From JASBTN01 sp965228805 (GTDB lineage Bacteria > Pseudomonadota > Alphaproteobacteria > Rhodobacterales > Rhodobacteraceae), in assembly GCF_965228805.1 (NCBI RefSeq), contig NZ_CBDDIE010000003.1, positions 1,798,001 to 1,862,000 on the forward strand: a DNA stretch of 64,000 nucleotides, in the 5' to 3' direction. Shown here piece after piece: positions 52,817 through 60,570 of this stretch (position 1 is the first letter of the stretch; every line of letters begins with the position of its first letter). A program made the position numbers and the translations under genes. The notes under the pieces were generated by a model that did no database searches, was not told where the DNA came from, and saw only the letters and a program-made list of their open reading frames with translations.

Positions 52817-53893
52817 ATGTCCGATTTCGATACCCAGATCCGTGAAAGCCAGAGCCAGGTGGCCGAGGCGCAGGCCAAGATTTCCGAGCTGACCACCCGG
52901 ATCGAAACCGCGCGTCAGAAGATGGCCTCGGGCACGGATGCCAGCATCGACATCGAAAACGCGACGCTGGAAGACGTGCACGCCCACACCGATGCGATGA
53001 ACGCCAATATCGCCGAACTGATCATGGGGCTGGATGACGTAACTGCCGGGTTTTCCAAGGATTTCGACGAGATGCGGTCGAAAACCGGGTGGGAGAGCTT
53101 TGTTGGCATCTTCTCGAAAGCCAAGTCGGAATCGATGCGTCAGGAGCGCATGCGCACGGCCAGCATCGACGACAAGTTGCAGGAGCTGATCGGCCAGTCG
53201 GATACGATCGTGAAGCTGCTGGAAGGGCAGCTGGAAATGCTCAACGAGCAGAAGGAAAGCGTCGGCGCGAACCTCGCGACAACGTTGGATGAACGTGAAG
53301 TCGTGGTGGGCGAGTTGGAAACCCTGCGCGCTGACATCCTGGGCATGGACCCGAAGATCATCGAGCTGGAAAACAAGATCAGCGTCGAACAGGACGCCGC
53401 CGCGCGCACCAAGCTGGAGACCGAGCTGGCCGAGCTGAATGCCAAGTACAATGACATGGTGCAGCAGGAACAGGTCAAGCTGGCCAACAGCCAAACCCTT
53501 GAGCGCTATATCGAAAAGGGCAAGACTTGGGTCGACAGCCTGCAGAACCAGGCCGCCACGCAGATGGTGCTGATCAACAAGTTGCAAACGGACACCAAGC
53601 AGAGGGTCGTGCTCTATGACGCCCTGTCCAAGTCGCTGAAAACTGCGCAGCAGCAGGACATCGCCCACCGGATCAACGAGATCGGGGTCGAGACCGACAA
53701 GGAAGCCCAGGCCGCCATGGCCGCGATCGGCACGGCGACCAACCAGAAGATGGCCGACATGCTGGAGGCGCATGAGGACCACATGGTCTTCGCCCGCGAC
53801 GTGCTGGAGGCCAAGGCCAAGGCCGACGAACGCTTCGCCCGCCGCTTCCAGGCGATTGTCGAGAAACATGACAAGAACCTCTATGGGGGGTGA
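52817..53893 (+). CDS. TelA-like coiled-coil protein (first gene of unknown operon)
   Basis: The 358-residue soluble protein is almost entirely helical, with heptad-rich stretches (about 5-35, 125-215, 225-300). The order of a helical N-terminus, an FVGIFSKAKSESMRQE segment (about 92-107), then IDDKLQELIGQSDTIVKLLE and a late coiled coil resembles TelA-type toxic-anion resistance proteins, which have FFxxLFGKAK followed by similar helices. The match is by eye and weak at residue level. GAGGGAGCGCC precedes the ATG. The next gene overlaps by 11 bases. It could be a scaffold or filament-forming partner of the AAA+ ATPase downstream. Confidence 0.7.
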   Translation: MSDFDTQIRESQSQVAEAQAKISELTTRIETARQKMASGTDASIDIENATLEDVHAHTDAMNANIAELIMGLDDVTAGFSKDFDEMRSKTGWESFVGIFSKAKSESMRQERMRTASIDDKLQELIGQSDTIVKLLEGQLEMLNEQKESVGANLATTLDEREVVVGELETLRADILGMDPKIIELENKISVEQDAAARTKLETELAELNAKYNDMVQQEQVKLANSQTLERYIEKGKTWVDSLQNQAATQMVLINKLQTDTKQRVVLYDALSKSLKTAQQQDIAHRINEIGVETDKEAQAAMAAIGTATNQKMADMLEAHEDHMVFARDVLEAKAKADERFARRFQAIVEKHDKNLYGG

Positions 53894-54194
53894 TCCCAAA
53901 CCGCCCTTCGGGTCTTTCCTGCGCCTGCTGTTTCCGGCGCGCATGACGCGCCGGGACTTGCTGGAAATGTGGGCTCTGGGCGTTGGCTTGCCACTGGGGT
54001 TCCTATTGGTTCTGGTTGTCGGAGCTCTTGGCTTTGGCGTCGGCGCCATTTTCAGCCTGTTCCTGGCGGCTTCCGTGGTTCCGGTGATCTGGCAGGCGGA
54101 CAGGGTGCTGTATTTTTTCAGTTTCTGGGTGCCTGGCCTGTCGAATTGGGCGCACGGCCTTAAGGGCTGGTACGAATTCAAGTGGAAGACATGA
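53883..54194 (+). CDS. Small membrane protein of the unknown operon
   Basis: The 103-residue protein has a short basic N-terminus (FLRLLFPARMTRRDLLEMW), two closely spaced membrane segments (about 30-70) and a C-terminal amphipathic part (FSFWVPGLSNWAHGLKGWYEFKWKT). It overlaps the preceding gene by 11 bases and the following one by 4 bases (ATGA), which supports translation. I do not recognise the family. It would anchor the complex in the membrane if the operon products interact. Confidence 0.75.
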   Translation: MGGDPKPPFGSFLRLLFPARMTRRDLLEMWALGVGLPLGFLLVLVVGALGFGVGAIFSLFLAASVVPVIWQADRVLYFFSFWVPGLSNWAHGLKGWYEFKWKT

Positions 54195-55330
54195 CCGAAA
54201 CCGACACCCTCACCCAAGACCACCAGTCCCTCTCCGACACCATGGTCACGCGGCGCTATTTTTCGAAATTTGCGCGTATTACCGGGCATTTGGCCCGTGT
54301 CGCCGGGCAGATGGAGGCCGAGGGACGCATGGGCCGCGAAGAGGTCGAGGTGCTGGCGCGCTACCTGGTCGGGCTCGGCTTTACCTTCCGCGCGCTGGCC
54401 AACAAGCATTTCTGGTCCGGACGCGGCGAGGGCCACGGCGCCCTGACTTTCGATCGGCATGAAAGCGGCTTTCCGGTCCATGCGGAGCTGTTGCAGATGG
54501 CCGCCGACGCGGCCCAGGCGGACAAGCACCTGGCCGGCATGCCCTCCGCCGCCGAGCTGAAATCGCAGATGGTGCAGACCATCGTCGGTGAGCTGAAGAT
54601 CCCGACCAAGCTGCAATATGCGCTGTCGCAACGGCTCTATTACGAAGAGCTGCAAAAGGGCGAGCTGTTCTGGCCGCAGAACCATCCGGACGTGATCTGG
54701 CTGGGTAACAACGGCCACCAGGGCCGGGACGCGCGGCGTCGCTACCTGGTGCATTGGGCGGTCTATGACAGCGGGCAGAACATCCCGACGCTCTATCTGA
54801 TGGAGGTTGAGGACACCGGCCGCGTGGCCCTGCCCAAGGATGAACGCCGCTGGCCGCAGGCGCAGTCCCATCTGATGGCCCAGGCCATGGCCGGGCTGAA
54901 ACTGGTGACCATCGCCAGCGGGTTCGACCGCGACTTCGATGATCTGCACCCCAAGTCGCTGAAACGCATCCATGTCGGCCCGATGTATTCGCACACATTC
55001 ACGCGCCAGACCGGGCCTTTGCGTGAGGTTCTGGAACAGGCGAAATCTCCGCCTGGCGAGGATTGGGCCCTGGCCTGGACCGTCGAGGAGCTGGAAAGCG
55101 AGCGGGTGGAGATGGAGAAATCCGGTTGGTTCAGCTCGGTCGAACGCGAGGTCTTCGCGCTGGATCCCTTCGCGGGGCGCGGCGCGGACACCGGGGCCAC
55201 GCGGATGGAACGGTCCATCATCCTGCCGCAGCGGCCCTATCAGGTTCTGGCGGAAAAGAACCCACCGGGGTTCCGCGACGTGCGCAAGTTCGTGGTCAGC
55301 CCGGGCGGGCGGGTGTTGAGTTATCGGTGA
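54191..55330 (+). CDS. Uncharacterised 379-residue protein of the unknown operon
   Basis: The soluble protein begins MTETDTLTQDHQSLSDTMVTRRYFSKF, with a helical N-terminal third. A mixed alpha/beta part follows, with IWLGNNGHQGRDARRRYLVHWAVYDSGQNIPTLYLMEVED-like strands split by short loops, and the C-terminus ends KFVVSPGGRVLSYR. No catalytic motif or known domain is apparent. The ATG at 54191 overlaps the upstream stop in ATGA, with an alternative in-frame GTG 3 codons earlier. It is followed after 90 bases by the AAA+ gene, with the 22-bp motif in between. Confidence 0.75.
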   Translation: MTETDTLTQDHQSLSDTMVTRRYFSKFARITGHLARVAGQMEAEGRMGREEVEVLARYLVGLGFTFRALANKHFWSGRGEGHGALTFDRHESGFPVHAELLQMAADAAQADKHLAGMPSAAELKSQMVQTIVGELKIPTKLQYALSQRLYYEELQKGELFWPQNHPDVIWLGNNGHQGRDARRRYLVHWAVYDSGQNIPTLYLMEVEDTGRVALPKDERRWPQAQSHLMAQAMAGLKLVTIASGFDRDFDDLHPKSLKRIHVGPMYSHTFTRQTGPLREVLEQAKSPPGEDWALAWTVEELESERVEMEKSGWFSSVEREVFALDPFAGRGADTGATRMERSIILPQRPYQVLAEKNPPGFRDVRKFVVSPGGRVLSYR

Positions 55331-55385
55331 GGTATTGGGGGCCAGCGACGGCCCATTGCGCGCCTCTGGCGCGACCAAACCCCCG

Positions 55386-55407
55386 GGATATTTGAAGAAA
55401 GATGAAA
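55386..55407 (+). repeat. 22-bp dispersed motif, copy 2
   Basis: The site fits GGATAyTT-N4-GAAAGATGAAA. It is preceded by CCCCC and by a hairpin CGCGCC-TCT-GGCGCG, and lies 14 bases before the AAA+ gene start, so it may carry the ribosome-binding region of that gene or a processing site within the operon. Confidence 0.6.
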
Positions 55408-55420
55408 GCAGGGTTTTGAG

Positions 55421-57358
55421 ATGAGTATGCCAGCCGACCAGATGGAGCTTCGCGAAGAGGAAATCCGCGCGCATTACGCGGCGGCGGCGACGATGTTGGA
55501 GGGGGTGGATCATACCCCGCGCATTGCCAAGCCGAAGGTGCAGGTCACGGCGCCGGAACGGTCCCCGGGCATCGGCACGCGGCGGCGGTTCCGCTCGACC
55601 ACGCCGGGCTTGGTGACACGCTCGACGGCGCGGCCTGAGGGCGTGCGGCTGGTCGATCGGATCGAAGGCGCGGATGAGGGTGACCCGCTGGTCAGCCCGG
55701 TGCAGGCGACCGTGCTGCATGCGCTGCGCCGGGCAATCTCGATTGCGCTGGCGATGGGCGAGGGATACGCCGGGCAGACCGGCTTGGTGGGCTTGAAGAA
55801 GGCCAACCTGGAAGGCGCTCTCGGCGCAGATCGCTCGGCGGAGTTCACCGAGCTGCTGGCCGCCGAAAGCCTTGTCACCCTGTCGGTTTTCGCCAATGCC
55901 ACCGCCTATCTGCTGGCCGCCCATGCCTCCGAGACCTCGGTGGAAATCGGCGCGGTCGAGGAGGTACTGACCGACAATGCAGGGCTCGCCCTGCACGGCG
56001 CGCTGTGGGAGCTGGACCAGGAACTGGCCACCTTTGCCGACAGCGAGGACAAGCTGGTGCCCACCGTCATGGCCTATGCTGAACAGCTGATGGAGAAGGT
56101 CAGTCTGCGCGCCCAGACTGCCCCGCGGCTGGAGCCTTTCACGGGGAACAACTTCCGGGTCGAGGCTGATGATCTGACCATTGCGGGCTTTACCCCGGCT
56201 CGTGCCGCCAAGGGTTCCAAGATCACCATGAGCTTCAAGAAGCCCAACGAGGTGGTCGGCAACCACATCGCCAAGTACCAGGCGATGAAGCTCAGCAAGA
56301 TGCTGATGGCCTATGACTTCGACCGCAAGCTGAACCCGTTTGCGGAACTGGGTGGCTTCATCTTTACCTTCATGGGCGACGGCAAGCCGGGCACGGGCAA
56401 GACGACGCTGATCCAGATGATGGCCGGGTTGATCAACGATTATTGCCAGGTCGCGGGCTATCCGTTCCGCTATCAGAACCTGTCGACGGAGAGCATCGAC
56501 AGCTATCAGGGCAAGTCGGCGCAGAACGCCAAGGCCTTCATCAATAACGTGATTGATCCGAATGTGATCGGCTTCGGCACGATTGACGATATCGATCAGC
56601 TTGCGGGGAAACGGGGGGATCGGCAGTCCAGCGCGGGCCAGCTGGAGATCACCGCCGTGCTGATGGATAGCTTTGCCGGCGCGGGCACCGTGGTGCGTGG
56701 GAACTGCACCTTCGGCATGTTCTCGAACTACCCCGAGAACGTGGACGACGCTTTGCGCCAGCGCGCCGGTGCGCGCTTCCTGGTGGACGGGCCGCAGACG
56801 CGGGACGACTATGTGGACATCCTGAACCTGCTGATGGGCAAGAACCATTCGATCCCTCTGGGCGACTTCGAACCGTTTGCGGCGCAGGAGATCAAGAAGG
56901 CTGTTGCGGCCAGTTTCGACAGCCACAACCGCCCGCATGAGGACGGTCTGGTGCGGGTCTACGAACGGGTGTCCAGGGACATCGGCAAGCTCGATACGAT
57001 TGCGAAACTGGGCACCTACCTGAAAGGCATCCAGGAGGCGGACGAGCGTTTTACCGGGCGTGCGATCAAGAACATCACCGACGCGATCAAGGTCCGCGCG
57101 ATGGATTTCGAGCTGCCGGACGAATGGATGGAGAACCCCGAGCTGTTCCTGTTCAAGGACTACGACACCAAACGCGCCATGATCGAGGAGCTGCGCCAGC
57201 CGATCACCGTGGACATGGTGATCCAGGAGATCAACCGCTACGCCGACAGCGAGTTCCGCTATGCCGACAAGTCGGATGAGGCCGCGATCGAGGCGATGGT
57301 GCGCGACTTTGGCCGTCAGGAGGAGGCGAAGCGGCGGTATCTGGAGGGGAAAGGGTGA
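55421..57358 (+). CDS. AAA+ ATPase of the unknown operon
   Basis: The 645-residue protein has a long helical N-terminal region (1-300) and one AAA+ module: Walker A GKPGTGKTT (321-329), Walker B GFGTIDDID (384-392, with Asp-Asp instead of Asp-Glu), sensor 1 region GNCTFGMFSNYP (427-438) and an arginine-finger segment ALRQRAGARF (444-453). A C-terminal part of about 190 residues follows. It is not close to FtsH, ClpX, MoxR or RuvB by eye. It could act as a remodelling motor on the coiled-coil or membrane partners encoded beside it. The next gene starts at a GTG overlapping its stop. Confidence 0.85.
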   Translation: MSMPADQMELREEEIRAHYAAAATMLEGVDHTPRIAKPKVQVTAPERSPGIGTRRRFRSTTPGLVTRSTARPEGVRLVDRIEGADEGDPLVSPVQATVLHALRRAISIALAMGEGYAGQTGLVGLKKANLEGALGADRSAEFTELLAAESLVTLSVFANATAYLLAAHASETSVEIGAVEEVLTDNAGLALHGALWELDQELATFADSEDKLVPTVMAYAEQLMEKVSLRAQTAPRLEPFTGNNFRVEADDLTIAGFTPARAAKGSKITMSFKKPNEVVGNHIAKYQAMKLSKMLMAYDFDRKLNPFAELGGFIFTFMGDGKPGTGKTTLIQMMAGLINDYCQVAGYPFRYQNLSTESIDSYQGKSAQNAKAFINNVIDPNVIGFGTIDDIDQLAGKRGDRQSSAGQLEITAVLMDSFAGAGTVVRGNCTFGMFSNYPENVDDALRQRAGARFLVDGPQTRDDYVDILNLLMGKNHSIPLGDFEPFAAQEIKKAVAASFDSHNRPHEDGLVRVYERVSRDIGKLDTIAKLGTYLKGIQEADERFTGRAIKNITDAIKVRAMDFELPDEWMENPELFLFKDYDTKRAMIEELRQPITVDMVIQEINRYADSEFRYADKSDEAAIEAMVRDFGRQEEAKRRYLEGKG

Positions 57359-57684
57359 CGAACACCATTCAACCCGATCCGGTGATCGCAGCAATCGGGC
57401 TGTTTGCTCTGATCGCGATTGGGATTGTGATTGCACTGAAGTCGCGCGGAAGCTGGGCGGTTTTGCTGTTAGCCGGCATCTTGGGTCCGTTTGCTGTTGG
57501 CATGGGGCTCTTGTTGGTGGAAGAGTTGGTTTTCCCCGGTATCGGTGCGGCTTACGGAACCAACATCGATGCCGCGTTGAGTGCGCTGATCCAAGCTAGC
57601 GTTGTCGGCACTTCGACCTATTGGGCTGCTTTGATCGTTGGCGCGGTGGGTGTCTGGTTTCGTCAGATGAAAAAGGGCTGGTGA
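57355..57684 (+). CDS. Small membrane protein, GTG start (unknown operon)
   Basis: The 109-residue hydrophobic protein has three predicted membrane segments (about 11-27, 35-56, 88-103) and a short basic end (FRQMKKGW). Translation starts at GTG, overlapping the ATPase stop in GTGA. Codon use is somewhat less GC-rich than that of its neighbours. No family recognised. A palindromic element of 150 bp separates it from the next gene. Confidence 0.65.
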   Translation: MTNTIQPDPVIAAIGLFALIAIGIVIALKSRGSWAVLLLAGILGPFAVGMGLLLVEELVFPGIGAAYGTNIDAALSALIQASVVGTSTYWAALIVGAVGVWFRQMKKGW

Positions 57685-57755
57685 TGAAACTCTCACAAAC
57701 GCAAAATGTTCGGCGTTATGCCAATCGAGCGCATGTGGAGATGTGTGTCCGGAGC

Positions 57756-57905
57756 GGCGCAGCCGCGACGCGCCCGACCCTCCCCACGGGAGGGCGCATT
57801 TCCGGTGTTTCGGCACGAACTCAGGTTTCGGGTGGGGCTATCCGTTTGCCTCATTGTATCGTTGCGACAGCGCCCACCCAGGGTCGGGCGCGTCGCGGCT
57901 GCGCC
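57756..57905. repeat. Palindromic element with 26-bp arms, inside an operon (family 1)
   Basis: The 26-bp arm at 57756-57781 (starting GGCGCAGCCGCGAC and ending GCGCCCGACCCT) is the perfect inverse complement of 57880-57905. The interior is exactly 98 bp, as in the copy at 45942-46079, and shares only its ends with that copy. The outer 14 bases of the arm are unlike those of the other copy but still fully paired. It lies between two genes of one operon, 33 bases ahead of the next start. Confidence 0.75.
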
Positions 57906-57937
57906 TCAGCGTTTAACCCAGGGCGGGAGATAACTCT

Positions 57938-59290
57938 ATGAAACGCCTCATCCAACGTGGCCTGATGTTCGGCAATCTGATCCGGGTGGACAGCCCGGCT
58001 CTGATCGAGCGCTATAACCGGGCGCTGGAAGGGCTGACCGGCAAGCGCACGCAGCTGCCCGACTTCCACATCGACATCTCCGGCTACTCGCCCGAGATCG
58101 GGGATGAGCTGGGCGATGACCTCTATCTGAACCCGAACGGCTGCAACAGGCAGTTCATCATCCTGACCACGGACCAACGCCGGGCGCCGCTGCTGAATGC
58201 CAAGTTCTCGACCTCGCGCGGGATCCTGCGCCAGTTCATCGAGGATAACGAGGCGAAGCTCTTTGCGCTCACGGCCCATGATGCGGTGGCGGGTGAGCTG
58301 ATGAACTCGGTCTATGAGGTGTCGACCCCCGCGAAACTCTTCGACATTCGCAAGATCGTGGTGGAGGCCGACACGACCCAGGCTCATGTCGCCAATGCAC
58401 GGCTGCTGGCGGACAAGATTGACGCGTTCCAGGCCGAACCGGACGCCTGGTTCGACGACGTGCTGATCGCCGAGATGATCGGGCTTGCCAAACAGACTGG
58501 CGACGTGACGCGCACGCCGATTGACCTCGGCCGCGCGGAATACGAGCAGGACAACTTCTGGACCGACCATTTCGGCGGGCTTTATGTGTTCCGGGACGTG
58601 GAACACCCGGCGGTGATCGCGATGGGGGAAAAGCCGGTCGAAAAGCTGCCGGTGGGCGACGTCTTTACCCGCAATGAACCCAACGGGATTGCGACCTTCC
58701 TGGAGGTGAACGGGCTGGTCGAACCGGTGATCAAGGCGCGCGGTGTAAACGGCGCGACGATCCTGCGCCAGAAGATGGATTTCATCCTGGTGGATGCAGC
58801 GGCCTCCAAGGGTGAGGACATGGGCGCCATGTCGGCGCGCGAGCTGCGCCAGCTGGCCCATCGCATGGGATCGGACCTGCCCGAGGAATTCCAGGCGCTG
58901 GCCGCCCTGGTGCGCTGGGCCGAGAACAACGGCAAGTGGCCGCGCATCACCTCGCGCCATCCGGCCTATTTCTACACCCTGCGCGCGCGGCCCGATCACC
59001 CGGATCGGGACCTGATCAACCAGCTGCTGGCAGAGCTCGCCGCAAAGGACTTCCGCCAGCTCTTCATCTGCCATAAACAGGCGTTTTATCAGGCCTATGC
59101 GCGCTGGCCCGAGCGCAAGAAGGAATATGTGGCGGAGTTCCTTTATCGTGACTATATGGCCAACAAGGCCGGCGCGCGCGAGGCGCTGTTCGGCGGGCGG
59201 GAAGTGGCCGTGCAGGCGCCGCCCCCGCCAAGCCGCAAACCGGATCTGGTCGACCTGGTCGGCCCCTGGGGCGCGATCAGGAGGAGGTAG
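57938..59290 (+). CDS. DUF6638-like protein of the unknown operon
   Basis: The 450-residue soluble protein begins MKRLIQRGLMFGNLIRVDSP and contains GYSPEIGDELGDDLYLNPNG and, near the end, FICHKQAFYQAYARWPERKKEYVAEFLYRDYMANK-type helices, followed by a Pro-rich tail. It resembles the uncharacterised DUF6638 proteins of Rhodobacterales as I remember them, so the family name needs a profile search. GGCGGGAGA precedes the ATG. It is the largest soluble unknown of the operon. Confidence 0.72.
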   Translation: MKRLIQRGLMFGNLIRVDSPALIERYNRALEGLTGKRTQLPDFHIDISGYSPEIGDELGDDLYLNPNGCNRQFIILTTDQRRAPLLNAKFSTSRGILRQFIEDNEAKLFALTAHDAVAGELMNSVYEVSTPAKLFDIRKIVVEADTTQAHVANARLLADKIDAFQAEPDAWFDDVLIAEMIGLAKQTGDVTRTPIDLGRAEYEQDNFWTDHFGGLYVFRDVEHPAVIAMGEKPVEKLPVGDVFTRNEPNGIATFLEVNGLVEPVIKARGVNGATILRQKMDFILVDAAASKGEDMGAMSARELRQLAHRMGSDLPEEFQALAALVRWAENNGKWPRITSRHPAYFYTLRARPDHPDRDLINQLLAELAAKDFRQLFICHKQAFYQAYARWPERKKEYVAEFLYRDYMANKAGAREALFGGREVAVQAPPPPSRKPDLVDLVGPWGAIRRR

Positions 59291-59292
59291 GC

Positions 59293-59568
59293 ATGGGACT
59301 TGTGCGACTGCTGGTATTCGGCTTCATCGGGCTCACCGTGGTCTATTTCGCCGTCAGCATCTACTCCCGTTCGGTGCGGCGCGAGAAGTTGGAGAACCAA
59401 TGGGCGGAGGACCATCCAGGCGACACGGAAAGCGCCGAGCGGGACGCATTTGTGGAGGCCGGTATGGCCGAATACAACGCCGGCATCCGCCCCAAGCTGA
59501 TCCTTCTGGTCTATGTGGTGCCGCTGCTGGCCGGGGCGCTTCTGCTCTATCTGATCAATTTTGTCTGA
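59293..59568 (+). CDS. Small membrane protein of the unknown operon
   Basis: The 91-residue protein has an N-terminal membrane helix (about 4-22), a charged loop with RREKLENQWAEDHPGDTESAERD, and a C-terminal helix (about 70-90), so both ends probably face the same side. It starts 2 bases after the preceding stop and ends 7 bases before the next start. AGGAGG precedes the ATG. The family is not recognised. Confidence 0.8.
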   Translation: MGLVRLLVFGFIGLTVVYFAVSIYSRSVRREKLENQWAEDHPGDTESAERDAFVEAGMAEYNAGIRPKLILLVYVVPLLAGALLLYLINFV

Positions 59569-59575
59569 GGTTGAA

Positions 59576-60262
59576 ATGGCTTACGTGAAATGGATTCTGC
59601 GTGGTACGATCGGCATCTTCCTGTTTCTGGTGCTGCATTACACCCTGCCGCAGCATGACATCGTGCGGGTGGTGAACACCTATCAGGAGAGGCAGGATCT
59701 GAATGATTGGACCCGGATTTTCTGGGCCAAGCCGGACGATCAATCGGCGGAACTGATAAACCGGGATGTGCAGTTCATCCAGACGATACGGCGCAAGACC
59801 TATCTGCTGGGCTTCATCTCCACCGATACCGAGGAAGAAATGGTATTCCGCAACGAGGATACCGGCTGGTCCTGGCCGCCCTACTTCAAGTTCGATACTG
59901 CCAACCTGCAGACGCAGGCGGACGACTTGCGCTCTCCACCCGAACAGCCGAAATGGGCAGTAATGACCCACTATGGCTGGCGCAATGTTCTGGTCTCGGC
60001 GTTCCCGAATGCGGTGGCGATCCGTCCGGTTGAAAGCCCTGATGTGCGTATCATCCCATGGTTCAATATCTTCTTCTTCACCTTCCTGATTGTCGGCCTG
60101 TTGTTCATCCGCGCCATGTGGCGCCAGTTCCGCGAACGTTCGATCGATCCGGCGCTGAACGAAGCAGGCGAGGCCTGGGAACGGGTCGATGCCCGCACGG
60201 AAGAGGCCAAGGGGCGGTTCTCGCGCTGGCTGGGCACCTGGCGGTCGAAGCCGAAACGCTGA
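59576..60262 (+). CDS. DUF1523 family membrane protein
   Basis: The 228-residue protein begins with a membrane helix (about 7-22) followed by LHYTLPQHDIVRVVNTY, DDQSAELINRDVQFIQ, NEDTGWSWPPYFKFDTANLQ and THYGWRN, the DUF1523 pattern. A second membrane helix (about 160-180) and a charged cytoplasmic end follow. The 130-residue domain between the helices is probably periplasmic. DUF1523 is known from Rhodobacterales and has no function. It is the last gene of the operon, and a family 2 hairpin element begins 1 base after its stop. Confidence 0.88.
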   Translation: MAYVKWILRGTIGIFLFLVLHYTLPQHDIVRVVNTYQERQDLNDWTRIFWAKPDDQSAELINRDVQFIQTIRRKTYLLGFISTDTEEEMVFRNEDTGWSWPPYFKFDTANLQTQADDLRSPPEQPKWAVMTHYGWRNVLVSAFPNAVAIRPVESPDVRIIPWFNIFFFTFLIVGLLFIRAMWRQFRERSIDPALNEAGEAWERVDARTEEAKGRFSRWLGTWRSKPKR

Positions 60263-60344
60263 GCCGGGCAACGCGGCTCCCACCCTGGCAGGCGTCGCGA
60301 GCGTGGCAGGAGGCGTGGCCACCCACCCCGCCGCGCTGCCCGGG
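60263..60344. repeat. Hairpin element with covarying arms, copy B (family 2)
   Basis: GCCGGGCA (60263-60270) pairs with TGCCCGG at 60337-60343, enclosing 66 bases that contain CGGCTCCCACCCT and CCACCCACCCCGCCGCGC. The same interior blocks occur at 22818-22908, where the arms have another sequence. Confidence 0.65.
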
Positions 60345-60355
60345 GTGGACCAGCA

Positions 60356-60387
60356 AAAGGCGCAGGAGGTGACCCCCCTGCGCCTTT
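60356..60387 (-). terminator. Hairpin downstream of the aldehyde dehydrogenase gene
   Basis: An 11-bp perfect stem (AAAGGCGCAGG / CCTGCGCCTTT) with a 10-base loop is followed on the minus strand by TGCTGG. It lies 184 bases past the dehydrogenase stop and directly after the third copy of the 22-bp motif. Several further hairpins fill 60410-60560, which has no coding sequence. Confidence 0.5.
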
Positions 60388-60406
60388 CATCTTTCCAGAA
60401 ATATCC
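60385..60406 (-). repeat. 22-bp dispersed motif, copy 3
   Basis: On the minus strand the site fits GGATAyTT-N4-GAAAGATGAAA and runs straight into the hairpin at 60356-60387. The other copies are at 27925 and 55386. Confidence 0.6.
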
Positions 60407-60570
60407 TCGCCGAAGGCCTCATATCGCTGAACGCTCGCGCCGGGCGGGTCCTGTCCATGGGCCTCACCGCTTGCCCCTTGCCGCGCCGAGCCGCAGGCGA
60501 GGCGCCCCCCGGCGATGCCGGGGAGAGCGCCGAAGGCGCTTGACGCGGTAGCGCAACCCCTGGGAAGGGC

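Noticed and set aside
52766..57436. Very long open frame (1556 codons) on the minus strand opposite the unknown operon
   Set aside because: It mirrors the high-GC codon pattern of the plus-strand genes, has no recognisable domain and is His/Arg/Gln-rich, as expected for an antisense frame. The plus-strand genes have overlapping starts and a clear AAA+ domain.
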